Shown here in pieces: positions 1-46,195 of a stretch of 64,000 bases of DNA (positions within the stretch are counted from its first letter, which is position 1; every line of letters starts with the position of its first letter). Origin of the DNA: Lysobacter enzymogenes (GTDB lineage Bacteria; Pseudomonadota; Gammaproteobacteria; Xanthomonadales; Xanthomonadaceae); the NCBI RefSeq assembly GCF_017355525.1, contig NZ_CP067395.1:868001-932000 (forward strand), written 5' to 3'. The notes below the pieces were generated by a model. That model saw nothing but the letters and a program-made list of their open reading frames with translations. It was not told where the DNA came from and did no database searches. The position numbers and the translations under genes were made by a program.

Positions 1-1091
1 TGGCCTTGGCCGGCTATCGGCACGAAGTCGCGCACGGCCGCGCCGACGCGGTCGACGGCGTCGACGCCGCGCTGGAAGGCGCGTTGCTGGCGATGCGCCG
101 GCAGACCCGCGCCGAAGCCGCGGCGGTGGTCGGCGGCTTCAACGGCGACGGCAGCCGGATCTGGGCCTGGCTGGTCCTGCACGACCTGCTCGGCCGGCCG
201 CAGTTGCTCGACGACGCGGTCGCCTGCGCGCAGCAGCTCGAACGCATCGGCTTCGCCGAAGAACCGTTCCTCGACATCACCGGCGGCAGCGCCGGCGCGA
301 TCGTGCCCTTGCTGGAACTGTCCCGCGCCAGCGGCGATCCGCGTTGGTCGGCGTTGGCCGCCGACGCGGCGCGGCGGCTGGAAGCGACCGCGCTGCGCGA
401 CGAACGCGGCGCGTACTGGCTGTCGCCGGCATTTCCCGATCCGATCGGCGGCTTCGGCCATGGCGGTTACGGCATGGGCTGGGCGCTGGCGCGGCTGGCC
501 GACAGCGATGCCGGTAACGCAGACGAACGCCGGCGCTGGAGCGATCTGGCCGCGGCGGCGTTCGCGTTCCAGGACGCCTCGTTCGATCCGGCCAGCGGCA
601 ACTGGCACGACGTACGCATGGTCGACAGCGTCAACTTCCCGACCTGGTGCAACGGCGGGGTCGGCATCGGACTGGCCGCGGCCGACGTGTATGCGCGCAG
701 CGGCGACGCGGCCGCGTTGCGCGACCTGCGCCGCGCGGCGGCATTGACGCGCGGGCAGTGGGGCCTGACCCACACCCTCTGCCACGGCGACTTCTCGCAA
801 TGGGAATTGCTGGTGCGCGCGGCCGCGCTGGATCCGCAGGGTTGCGCCGGCGATCGCGAAGCGTGCACCGCCGAGGTGGTGTCCGGAATCGAGGAGCACG
901 GCATCGTCGGCGGCGTCACCCGCAAGGCGTTCACGCCGGGCCTGATGACCGGACTGGCCGGCGCGGTGCACGGCCTGATCCGCATGCACCCGCACTGCGA
1001 CCTGGCGTCGCCGCTGTTGCTCGAATGCCGGCGCCAGGCGCCGCTGCGCGCCGTGGCCGCGCCCGACGCGCAGGCGCTCGCGCTCTCGTAA
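1..1091 (+). CDS. LanM-type lanthipeptide synthetase, C-terminal cyclase part (5' truncated by window edge)
   Basis: The open frame enters from the left edge and stops at TAA 1089-1091, so only about the last 360 residues are visible. They form the LanC-like double-alpha-barrel cyclase domain of class II (LanM) enzymes, which adds Cys thiols to dehydrated Ser/Thr to make (methyl)lanthionine rings. Visible marks are an LDITGGSAGAI block, GFGHGGYGMGWAL, a WCNGGVGIG box supplying the first zinc Cys, LCHGDFSQWELL supplying the Cys-His zinc pair, and a terminal PGLMTGLAGAVHGL block. The usual WCHG is WCNG here, a position that varies in the family. The dehydratase half would lie upstream, outside the window. 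No precursor peptide gene was recognised downstream. A stand-alone LanC or class III/IV enzyme cannot be excluded without the N-terminus. Confidence 0.85.
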   Translation, partial: ALAGYRHEVAHGRADAVDGVDAALEGALLAMRRQTRAEAAAVVGGFNGDGSRIWAWLVLHDLLGRPQLLDDAVACAQQLERIGFAEEPFLDITGGSAGAIVPLLELSRASGDPRWSALAADAARRLEATALRDERGAYWLSPAFPDPIGGFGHGGYGMGWALARLADSDAGNADERRRWSDLAAAAFAFQDASFDPASGNWHDVRMVDSVNFPTWCNGGVGIGLAAADVYARSGDAAALRDLRRAAALTRGQWGLTHTLCHGDFSQWELLVRAAALDPQGCAGDREACTAEVVSGIEEHGIVGGVTRKAFTPGLMTGLAGAVHGLIRMHPHCDLASPLLLECRRQAPLRAVAAPDAQALALS

Positions 1092-1110
1092 TCGCGGCCG
1101 CGCAGGGCAG

Positions 1111-1128
1111 GGCGCGCGGTCGCGCGCC
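1111..1128 (+). terminator. GC-rich hairpin after the LanM-type gene
   Basis: Perfect 8-bp inverted repeat GGCGCGCG / CGCGCGCC with a 2-nt centre, 20 bp after the stop codon. The innermost pairs would open to form a loop. There is no following T run, so intrinsic termination is only a possibility. Confidence 0.35.
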
Positions 1129-1472
1129 GCCCCTGTGTTCGGCAAGCGCGCGCCGCCGCCGCGATCGCACGGCGGCGCATTGCGCGAGTCGGTGGCGCCC
1201 ACTCGCGCACGGCACCGCGAACCCAGCGACCGCCATCGCGGCCCGGCGCGCAACGATGCGCGGCAGCGCGCGATGCGAACCGACGCCGACGCAGCGCCAG
1301 CACGGCCGCCCGCCGCAACGCAAGCCGACGCGTCGGCGTATGCGAACGCGACAACGCTTCAAACGCAATCGCCGTCGCACAACCGCCGATTTGTCTCCGG
1401 ATCGTAAAAATTTTTCCGCATCGATAAACCCGGCTGCGATTAACGCGACGCGCTGTGCGGAACGGTCCGCGA

Positions 1473-1485
1473 ATGACAAACATCA
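1473..1485. repeat. 13-bp direct repeat ATGACAAACATCA, copy 1
   Basis: Exact match to 1615-1627, with 142 bp between copy starts, inside the lybA leader. Candidate regulator-binding site; no known regulator assigned. Confidence 0.5.
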
Positions 1486-1614
1486 GTTGACGGGGAAACC
1501 CCGGTTGAATGGTATCGGCAGCCTGTCGAAACCCGCCGCATATTCGCGTTCATCCGATTCATTTGAATCGCGGATTGCCATCGCGATGCATCGATCGCGA
1601 AACACTTTCGCAAC

Positions 1615-1628
1615 ATGACAAACATCAT
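1615..1628. repeat. 13-bp direct repeat ATGACAAACATCA, copy 2 (extends to ATGA-N6-TCAT dyad)
   Basis: Second exact copy. With the next base it forms the dyad ATGA CAAACA TCAT. It sits directly after an inverted repeat GCGAAA-CAC-TTTCGC (1597-1611). Confidence 0.5.
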
Positions 1629-1676
1629 GGCGCGTTTGAATGCAGCGTTTCGTCGCGCGCGTGTATCGCATTTTTT

Positions 1677-1691
1677 CCCTGAAAAACAGGG
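1677..1691. other. Small inverted repeat CCCTG-AAAAA-CAGGG
   Basis: Perfect 5-bp stem with a 5-A loop, preceded by six T and followed by a T-rich stretch. It could be a weak terminator or a binding site; function unknown. Confidence 0.3.
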
Positions 1692-2223
1692 TTATTTCAT
1701 TACATCTAAGCGCGCGTGAATCGGGTCGGATGCGCATCGGCGCGCGTGTCGGCTCGCGCCGATTGTGCAGACGATGCGAACTTGATTGACTCCTTGACCG
1801 CAATCACACGCGCACTTCGAGTGGAAGAAACAAACCGGAGAGAGATCACACAACAGTCGCTGCCATCTCTTTATATTTAATTCCGACGAGCGCAAGGTTC
1901 CGCATAGAAATACATCCGTCGGACGGGAATTCGCCGACGCACTCGCCGTCTCCACCGCGCTCCGGGCGATGCGTTGCTCCGTCATAACAAGCACTAGATA
2001 GACGTCTCATCTTCCGGGGCGCTTTTTCCGGGCCCGCGGTTGTTTTCATGCGCGCCGCGCTCATGCGCGGATTTATCACGGACCGATCGCCTGCATTCGC
2101 ATGCTTTATGCACAAGACACTGTCATGTAGCCCTCCACATCATTGACGCCACGCGTTCGCGCGGCTGTCGCATATCCATCGCCATCGAACCGGGGGCATC
2201 GCCTCCTGGATTCGTGCGCGCGA

Positions 2224-2254
2224 TTTTCGGCTGAACGGCCTTTTTTGCCGAAAA
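2224..2254 (+). other. Leader stem-loop TTTTCGGC / GCCGAAAA with T6 in the loop
   Basis: Perfect 8-bp inverted repeat (2224-2231 with 2247-2254), extendable by two further pairs across an A/A mismatch. The 15-nt loop holds GGCC followed by six T. It lies about 100 nt upstream of the lybA start and would be in its 5' leader if transcription starts further upstream. A role in attenuation or mRNA stability is inference. Confidence 0.35.
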
Positions 2255-2342
2255 ACGCGGCGCATTCCGCATTCCCGAACAGATCGACCACCCGTCGCAG
2301 CCCGTGCTACTCGCCAGTGCGGCAATGCGGCGCGACCACATG

Positions 2343-2348
2343 AAGGGA
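2343..2348 (+). promoter_or_regulatory. Ribosome binding site of lybA
   Basis: AAGGGA, 5 nt before the ATG at 2354. This fixes the start, because the frame has no other start with a comparable site nearby. Confidence 0.75.
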
Positions 2349-2353
2349 CACCG

Positions 2354-39419
<37,066 letters not shown>

Positions 39420-39423
<4 letters not shown>

Positions 39424-41012
39424 ATACCACTCAGTCTCTGTCCGCCGATGTGCGCAGCGTTCCGCTGGTCAACAACTGGTTCGCCCACATCTACCTGATG
39501 TCGCCGCTGACCCTGGGCCTCTACACCAAGCACGCGCACCTGGCGATGCTGGATTCGTTCATCGACGATCCCGAGCAGCACCTGGTGTCGTCGAACACGC
39601 CCGAGCTGCTCGGCGGCCCCTTCATCAACTACACCGGCGATCCGGCCGACATGGCCCGGTTCCGCGACGAAACCATGGAGCGTTGCGCGTTGCACCTGCG
39701 CTGCGCCGATGCGATCAACGACATGTACCAGATGCTGTTCAGCCAGGCCAAGGGCAGCGGCGTGCCGGCGCTGTACTCGCAGGTCGACGAGCTGATCCGC
39801 TACGGCGTCGACATCGCCTACGACGTCAGCAAGCAGCCGGGCGCGCGCTTCATCGAGTCGATCTTCTACAACAGCCCGCTCAACGCGCCGCAGCTGCAGA
39901 CCGTGGTGCTGGAGAAGGCCAGCTACGAGCCGCGCACCTTCGTGCTGAGCACGCCGCAGATCAAGAACGACAAGACCGCGGTGACCCTGAGCCTGCCGTT
40001 CGGCGACCCGCTGTGGGACGAACTGTACGCCGGCACCCGCGATCCCGACGGCTTGGCCGAGCGCCTGCGCCCGTACATGCAGGAACCCGAGCGCGAGATC
40101 CCGCTGCTCAAGGGCATGCTGGAACCGCCCAAGCAGGCCGCCGCCGATGCCGAGTGGACCAAGGACACGCCGCGCATCCGCTACTTCGGCCACGCCTGCG
40201 CGATGATCCAGTGCGCCGGCGTCAGCATCCTGATCGATCCGCTGATCAGCTATCCGAACGAAGCCGAAATCCCGCACTTCACCTTCGACGACCTGCCGGC
40301 GCATATCGACTACGTGCTGATCACCCATCCGCACCAGGACCACGTGGTGTTCGAGACCCTGCTGCGCCTGCGCCACAAGGTCGGGCAGGTGGTGGTCGGC
40401 CGCGCCGGCGGCGGCGGGCTGGCCGACGTCTCGCTGAAGCTGATGCTGGAAAGCTGCGGCTTCGAGAACGTGGTCGAACTCAGCGAGTACGAGAGCGTGA
40501 GCTTCGAAGGCGGGCGCATCCTCGGCGCGCCGTTCTACGGCGAGCACGCCGACCTCGACATCCGCGCCAAACTGGTGTTCGCGATCGAGATGAACCAGTC
40601 GGTCAACCTGTTCTTCGCCGACTCCAACCCGCCGGCGCCGGAGTTCTACGCGCCGCTGAAGGCGATGTTCCCGAAGATCGACTGCCTGTTCCTCGGCATG
40701 GAATGCGTCGGCGCGCCGGCGACCTGGCTGTACGGCCCGCTGCTGCAGAAGATGCTGACCCGCGGCGAAGACCAGTCGCGGCGCCTGGACGGTTGCGACT
40801 CGGGCAAGGCCCTGGCCATGCACGAGTACTTCAATCCCGAACGTCTGTTCATCTACGCGATGGGCGCCGAGCCGTGGCTGACCCACATCACCAGCATCCT
40901 GTACTCGGAGGAGACCACCCAGTTCAAGGAAGCGCGCGTGGTCGAGAAGGCGCTGCGCGAACGCGGCCGCGAAGCCGAGTTGCTGTTCGGCAAGATGGAA
41001 CTGCTTCTGTGA
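39420..41012 (+). CDS. CmlA-like di-iron beta-hydroxylase (metallo-beta-lactamase fold)
   Basis: 530 aa, starting at an ATGA overlap with the lybB stop. The N-terminal 240 residues (VPLVNNWFAHIYLMSPLTLG) and the C-terminal MBL-fold half match the CmlA family, which uses an oxo-bridged di-iron centre to beta-hydroxylate aminoacyl groups on NRPS carrier domains. Candidate iron ligands are HPHQDH (H303, H305, D307, H308), E375 in YGEHAD, D401 in FADSN and H489 in WLTHIT, with spacing nearly the same as in CmlA. Lysobactin has three beta-hydroxy residues (Phe3, Leu4, Asn10), all chosen by ordinary Phe/Leu/Asn codes, so hydroxylation on the carrier fits. This is the only hydroxylase candidate in the operon. 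A plain metallo-hydrolase is less likely given the full-length CmlA architecture. Confidence 0.85.
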
Positions 41013-42808
41013 AGCGCGGCGGCCCGAAACGAGGGCTGTTCGGCGGCCCGCTGGCCCAGCTGGTCCGCGCGGCCGGGCCGCCGCGGCTGATGCTGGCGGC
41101 GGCCGCCGCCAGTTCGATAGTCGCGGTGGCCAGCACGCTGGCGTTTCCGATGCTGACCAAGCAGGTCGTCGACCAGATCCCGGCCGGCGGCGTCGACCCG
41201 GTCAGCATCGCGCTGCTCGGCGCGTCGCTGACCGGCGCCGCGCTGGCCTCGGCGCTGACCGCCTACCTGTTGTCGCGGGTCGGCTACGGCGTGGTCGCCA
41301 ACCTGCGCAAGCTGCTGGTGCGCAAGGTGGTCGGCCTGCCGATCGCCGCGTTCGACCGCAGCAGCAGCGGCGACTGGGTCAGCCGGGTGTTGAACGACTG
41401 CCAGTCGATCTCCGATCTGGTCACCCGCGAGGCGATCAACCTGCTGACCAGCGCCTTGCTGCTGGTCGGTTCGGTCACGGTGCTGTTCCTGCTCGACCTG
41501 CGCTTGACCCTGATGCTGCTCGGCAGCCTAGGCGCCGCGTTCTTGCTGGTGATTCCGCTCGGCATGCTGCTGGAAGGACTGGCGCGCGGCACCCAGGACC
41601 GCACCGCGCGGCTCGGCGGGATCCTCACCCACGTGTTCGCCGAGATCCGTCTGGTCAAGGCCTTCACCGCCGAGGCGCGCGAGCACGGGCGCAGCGACGA
41701 GGAGATCGAGGGCATCCGCCGGATCGGCTTGAAGCAGGCGCGCATCAACGTCTGGATCGAACCGCTGATGACCCTGGCGCTGATGGCCGCGGTGATCGCG
41801 ATCCTGGTCTACGGCGCGACCCGGGTCAGCCGCGGCGACATCACCATCGGCACCCTGACCGCGTTCGTGCTGTACATCCTCAACGTCGCCACCCCGGTGG
41901 TGCAGCTGACCCACTTCACCGCCGAATTCCACAAGGCCAAGGGCGCGTCGACGCGCATCGCCAGCCTGTTGCAGGAACCGGCCGAAGACCCGGGGCAGGG
42001 CGCCGACGCCGCGCAGCGCGAGCGCGGCACGCTGGCGTTCCGCGACGTGTCGTTCGCCTATCCCGGCGGCGAGGAGATGCCGGTGCTGCGCGACATCGAC
42101 TTGATCTTCCGGCCGGGCACGACCACGGCCCTGGTCGGCGCCAGCGGCAACGGCAAGACCACGATCCTGTCGTTGATCGAACGCTTCTACCAGCCCAGCG
42201 GCGGCACGATCGAATACGACGGCGAACCGATCGAGTCGTTCAGCCTGTCGTCGTGGCGCGGCCGCATCGGCTACGTCGCCCAGGGCGCGCCGGTGATGCC
42301 CGGCAGCGTGCGCGACAACATCACCTACGGCCTCAGCGGCCAGTACAGCGACGCGATGGTGTGGGAAGCGGCGCAGCGCGCCGGCGCGGCCGACTTCATC
42401 GAGCGCATGCCCGAAGGGCTCAACACCGCGTTGATCGAGCAGGGCAACAATCTCTCCGGCGGCCAGCGCCAGCGCATCGCGATCGCGCGCATGTTCCTGC
42501 GCAATCCCGACATCCTGATCCTGGACGAGGCGACCTCGGCGCTGGACAGCGAGACCGAGCATCAGGTCAAGCTGGCCCTGACCGAGCTGATGAAGGGCCG
42601 TACCAACATCGTCGTCGCCCACAACCTGACCACGGTGATGCAGGCCGACTGCATCTACTTCCTGGAGAGCGGCCGGATCTCGGGCATGGGCAACCACGAG
42701 GAACTCAACCGCACCCATCCGTACTACGCACGGCTGGTCGCGCGGTATTTCCAGAAGACGCCGGAGCCGGTGCCGGTCGCCGAACTCGCGGGCAGCGCCG
42801 GTGGCTGA
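41009..42808 (+). CDS. ABC exporter, fused membrane and ATPase domains
   Basis: 599 aa, predicted to start at GTG 41009, which overlaps the hydroxylase stop (GTGA). An N-terminal six-helix exporter domain (about residues 25-310) is followed by an ATPase domain with Walker A GASGNGKTT, signature NLSGGQRQRIAIAR, Walker B ILILDEATSALD and the H-loop IVVAHNLT. It is a half-transporter of the MsbA/bacteriocin-exporter type, so it should act as a homodimer in the inner membrane. Because it is translationally coupled to the NRPS and hydroxylase genes, export of the peptide is the most economical role; this is inferred from position only. The Ser usual in the Walker A loop (GKST) is Thr, which is common. 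Confidence 0.88.
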   Translation: MKRGGPKRGLFGGPLAQLVRAAGPPRLMLAAAAASSIVAVASTLAFPMLTKQVVDQIPAGGVDPVSIALLGASLTGAALASALTAYLLSRVGYGVVANLRKLLVRKVVGLPIAAFDRSSSGDWVSRVLNDCQSISDLVTREAINLLTSALLLVGSVTVLFLLDLRLTLMLLGSLGAAFLLVIPLGMLLEGLARGTQDRTARLGGILTHVFAEIRLVKAFTAEAREHGRSDEEIEGIRRIGLKQARINVWIEPLMTLALMAAVIAILVYGATRVSRGDITIGTLTAFVLYILNVATPVVQLTHFTAEFHKAKGASTRIASLLQEPAEDPGQGADAAQRERGTLAFRDVSFAYPGGEEMPVLRDIDLIFRPGTTTALVGASGNGKTTILSLIERFYQPSGGTIEYDGEPIESFSLSSWRGRIGYVAQGAPVMPGSVRDNITYGLSGQYSDAMVWEAAQRAGAADFIERMPEGLNTALIEQGNNLSGGQRQRIAIARMFLRNPDILILDEATSALDSETEHQVKLALTELMKGRTNIVVAHNLTTVMQADCIYFLESGRISGMGNHEELNRTHPYYARLVARYFQKTPEPVPVAELAGSAGG

Positions 42809-42809
42809 G

Positions 42810-45800
42810 ATGCCGCAGCGCAGGCGCGCCGCCCGGTCGCGGGCGGCGCGCGCGGACGGGCGCGGCGGCCTGGCGTTGTTCGACGCTACGCTGTTCGGCG
42901 CGATGATCCGTCGCCCGATCGGTCTGTCCTTGCTCGGCATCGGACTGGTGCTGGCCGGATTGTGGACTTACGCGCTGCTCGGCGTGGCCGCGCTGCCGTC
43001 GCTGGAATTCCCCGGCGTGACCGTGCTGTCGCAACTGCCCGGCGCCAGCGCGCAGACCATGGCGACGACGGTGGCCGCGCCGCTGGAACGCAGGCTCGGG
43101 CGCATCGCCGGGCTGCAATCGATGGAAGCGCAGATCAGCGAAGGCTCGGTGCTGATCCAGTTGTCGTTCGCGTACGGCCGCAGCGCCGACAAGGCCGCGC
43201 GCGACGTGCAGGCGGCGATCAACGACGCCGCGCCGGACCTGCCGGCCGACATGCCGCTGCCGCCGCAGTACTTCAAGGCCAACACCAACGCGATTCCGGT
43301 GCTGATGCTGGCGCTGACTTCGGACTCGCAGCCGCCGGAGCGGCTGTACGATCTGGCCGACCGCACGCTCAAGCCGGCGATCGCGCAGATTCCGGGCGTC
43401 GCTCAGGTCCAGGTCTCCGGCGGCGCGCCGCACGCGGTGCGGATCGAGCTCGACAACGCCTCGCTGGCGGCCAAGGGGCTGGTCGCCAACGACGTCGCCA
43501 ACGCGCTGATCGCGGCCAACGTGACCTCGCCGCTGGGCCTGCTCAGCGACGGCCGCCAGCGCATTAGCGTGGCGGTCAACGGCGGCCTGCGCGACCCGCG
43601 CGAATTCGCCGACCTGCTGATCGCGGTGCGCCACGGCGCCTCGGTGCGCCTCGGCGACGTGGCCCGGGTCGACAGCGGCCAGCAGGACCGCTACCAGGCC
43701 GCGTGGTTCGGCGCGCAGCGCGCGGTGACGATGCAGATCGGCAAGCGCGCGGAGGCCAATGCGGTGGCGACGGTCGCGGAAATCCGTTCGCGACTGCCGG
43801 CCTTGCGCGCGTCGCTGCCGGCCGATGTCCGGGTCGCGCCGATGTTCGACCTGACCCAGACCGTGCGCTCGGGCCTGCACGAAGTCGAAGTCGCGCTGCT
43901 GCTGAGCGTGGTCATGGTCGCGGCGGTGATGCTGGCGTTCCTGCGCCGGCTGCGCCCGACCCTGATCGCCATGCTCAGCGTGCCGCTGGCGCTGGCCGGC
44001 GCGTTCGTGGCGATGTGGGCGTTGGGTTACTCGCTGAACACCTTGTCGCTGGTCGCGCTGGTGCTGTGCATCGGCTTCGTCGTCGACGATGCCATCGTGG
44101 TCATCGAGAACATCGTCCGCCACATGGAACATGGCCTGCCGCCGGCGCGGGCGGCGGCCGCGGCGGTCGGCGAGATCGGCTTCACCATCGTCTCGATCAC
44201 CCTGTCGCTGCTGGCGGTGTTCGCGCCGCTGCTGCTCGGCAACAACGAACTGGTGATCCTGCTGCGCGAATTCTCCGCGACCCTGGCCGCGGCCGTGGCG
44301 ATCTCGGCGATCGTGTCGCTGAGCCTGACCCCGGCGCTGTGCGCGCGCTACCTGACCCCGGAACCGTCGCCGCCGCCGCAACCCACGCGGCTGGAAGCGG
44401 CGCTGCAAGGATTCGACCGGGCGCTGCACCAGCGTTACGAGCGCGCCCTGGACTGGTCGCTGCGCCATCGCCGGCTGATGCGCTGGCAGCCGCCAATGCT
44501 GCTGATCGCAACCGTCGCGGTGGCCTGGGCCGCGCTGACCAGCGCCGGCGCCGGGTTCATGCCCGACGAAGACACCGGCATGCTGCAGGCGAGTTTCCGC
44601 GCCGACACCAACGTCTCGCCCTCGCGCCTGTCCGAACACGCGCAACGGCTGATCCGGATCATGCGCGACGACCCGGCGGTGTTGAACGTCACCACCATCC
44701 TCGGCGCCGACAGCGGCGGCGCGGTCGGCAGCACCGGCAACATGTTCGTCGACCTCAAGCCCAAGGGCAGCGGGCCCGGGGAGCGCGCCGAAAGCCTCAA
44801 GCAAGTGATCGCGCGTCTCGACGAGCGTTACAGGCAGCTCGCCGGCGTGTCGATCGCGCTGAGCCCGCTGCAACTGCTCGGCGGCGACGAAGGCCGCAGC
44901 GGCGGGCTGTTCTCGTTCCAGTTGGTCAACGGCCTCGGCGGCGACGAATTGCAGCCCGCGGCGCTGAAAGTGGTCGAGGCGCTGCGGCGCATGCCGCAGT
45001 TCCGCGACGTCGCCAGCAACTACGACGCGCTCGGCAAGCAGCAGATGCTGCGCGTCGACCGCGCCCTGGCCGCGCGCCTGGGCGTCAACATGGGCGACGT
45101 CGACTCGGCCCTGGCCAGCGCGTTCGGCCAGCGCACGGTGTCGGTGATCTATGCCGACATCAGCCAGTACTGGGTGGTGCTGACCTCGTCCGACGAAGGC
45201 CGGCTCGGCGTCGACGGCCTGCTGCAGACGCGGGTGCGCGCCGCCGGCGGGGCGATGGTGCCGCTGGCGGCGCTGGCGCGGGTCGAGCCGCATCTGGCGC
45301 CGGCCAACATCAGCCATTACAACCAGCTCGAATCGGCCAAGATCGGCTACAACCTCGCCGGCGACACCACGCCCGACCGCGCCGCGGCGCTGATCCGCGA
45401 AGCGGTCGAGCAGGCCGGCGTGCCCGCGGGCATCCGACTCAACCTCGACGGCGACGCCCAGCGCCTGCAATCGGCGCAGTCCAACGGTTTGATCCTGCTG
45501 CTCGCGGCGGTCGCGGCGATGTACATCGTGCTCGGCGTCCTGTACGAGAGCCTGCTGCATCCGCTGACGATCCTGTCGACCTTGCCGGCCGCGGCGCTCG
45601 GCGCGTTCGCGGCGATGCTGGTCACCGGCACGCCGCTGACCCTGATGACGGTGATCGCGGTGCTGCTGCTGATCGGCATCGTCAAGAAGAACGCGATCCT
45701 GATGGTCGACTTCGCCCTGACCGCCGAACGCCGGCGCGGCGCCACGCCGGTGCAGGCGATCCGCGAAGCCGCGCTGGTGCGCTTCCGCCCGATCCTGATG

Positions 45801-46040
45801 ACCACGCTGGCGGCGATCGGCGCGGCGCTGCCGCTGGCGATCGGCTTCGGCGTCGGCGCGGAGATGCGCCAGCCGCTCGGCATCGCCATCGTCGGCGGGC
45901 TGTTGGTGTCGCAGTTGCTGACCTTGCTGAGCACGCCGGCGATCTATCTGTGGAATCACGACCGTCTGCTGCGCAAGGCCGCGCGCCGGGAAAAACGCGC
46001 GATGCGCAGCGCGCTAGCCGTCGCCGGGAGCGCGGCATGA
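42810..46040 (+). CDS. RND multidrug efflux permease (MdtB/MdtC type), first of a pair
   Basis: About 1076 aa inner-membrane proton-driven permease. MIRRPIGLSLLGIG forms the first helix. Two repeated halves with large periplasmic loops follow, together with the GFVVDDAIVVIENIVRHME block carrying the charged residues of the proton relay in helix 4, and the late block LLLIGIVKKNAILMVDFAL. The start is uncertain: GTG 42801, which overlaps the ABC stop, ATG 42810 (preceded by GGTGG) and ATG 42903 are all in frame. I chose 42810. The gene follows the ABC exporter without a gap and may be part of the NRPS operon. Substrate unknown; drug or peptide efflux is inferred. Confidence 0.88.
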   Translation: MPQRRRAARSRAARADGRGGLALFDATLFGAMIRRPIGLSLLGIGLVLAGLWTYALLGVAALPSLEFPGVTVLSQLPGASAQTMATTVAAPLERRLGRIAGLQSMEAQISEGSVLIQLSFAYGRSADKAARDVQAAINDAAPDLPADMPLPPQYFKANTNAIPVLMLALTSDSQPPERLYDLADRTLKPAIAQIPGVAQVQVSGGAPHAVRIELDNASLAAKGLVANDVANALIAANVTSPLGLLSDGRQRISVAVNGGLRDPREFADLLIAVRHGASVRLGDVARVDSGQQDRYQAAWFGAQRAVTMQIGKRAEANAVATVAEIRSRLPALRASLPADVRVAPMFDLTQTVRSGLHEVEVALLLSVVMVAAVMLAFLRRLRPTLIAMLSVPLALAGAFVAMWALGYSLNTLSLVALVLCIGFVVDDAIVVIENIVRHMEHGLPPARAAAAAVGEIGFTIVSITLSLLAVFAPLLLGNNELVILLREFSATLAAAVAISAIVSLSLTPALCARYLTPEPSPPPQPTRLEAALQGFDRALHQRYERALDWSLRHRRLMRWQPPMLLIATVAVAWAALTSAGAGFMPDEDTGMLQASFRADTNVSPSRLSEHAQRLIRIMRDDPAVLNVTTILGADSGGAVGSTGNMFVDLKPKGSGPGERAESLKQVIARLDERYRQLAGVSIALSPLQLLGGDEGRSGGLFSFQLVNGLGGDELQPAALKVVEALRRMPQFRDVASNYDALGKQQMLRVDRALAARLGVNMGDVDSALASAFGQRTVSVIYADISQYWVVLTSSDEGRLGVDGLLQTRVRAAGGAMVPLAALARVEPHLAPANISHYNQLESAKIGYNLAGDTTPDRAAALIREAVEQAGVPAGIRLNLDGDAQRLQSAQSNGLILLLAAVAAMYIVLGVLYESLLHPLTILSTLPAAALGAFAAMLVTGTPLTLMTVIAVLLLIGIVKKNAILMVDFALTAERRRGATPVQAIREAALVRFRPILMTTLAAIGAALPLAIGFGVGAEMRQPLGIAIVGGLLVSQLLTLLSTPAIYLWNHDRLLRKAARREKRAMRSALAVAGSAA

Positions 46041-46195
46041 ACGCCGCGAGAACGCGTCGTTGCGCGTTGTGCCGAACCGGTCCGACTTCGCCGACGCAGC
46101 GACGGCGGATGCGAAAAGTTGTAGCAAGCCGCCGCTAAGAAGAACCCATCGACGAGCCGGCTTCGCCAGCCGCCCACGTATTCCAGGAGCGTTGC

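Larger units (their letters stand above)
1092..2353. other. Gene-free leader upstream of lybA
   Basis: This 1262-bp gap has no coding sequence I can support. The short open frames on both strands lack ribosome sites, homology or domain signatures. The stretch from about 1380 to 1900 is visibly richer in A/T than the flanking genes, including an A5T5 tract at 1406-1415 and an AT-rich TATATTTAAT-like patch at 1872-1881. It contains a repeated 13-mer (1473, 1615), short inverted repeats (1597-1611, 1677-1691), a direct repeat TCATGCGCG (2046-2054 and 2061-2069) and a larger stem-loop at 2224-2254. This is a plausible regulatory region for the NRPS operon, but I could not fix a -35/-10 pair with confidence. 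Confidence 0.6.

Noticed and set aside
1801..1850. TCACA half-sites resembling a Clp/CRP site
   Set aside because: No matching TGTGA half-site at the required distance.
1782..1881. TTGATT/TTGACT/TTGACC and TATATTTAAT as a lybA promoter
   Set aside because: No pair has an acceptable 16-18 bp spacing; left as AT-rich patches only.
1440..2291. Short open frames on both strands in the lybA leader (possible lanthipeptide precursors)
   Set aside because: None has a ribosome site, a Gly-Gly leader end or a Ser/Thr/Cys-rich core with a plausible leader. Composition looks random.
46037..46138. 33-codon frame starting at an ATGA overlap with the first RND gene
   Set aside because: Arg-rich, no pattern, ends before the adaptor ribosome site; best explained as chance.
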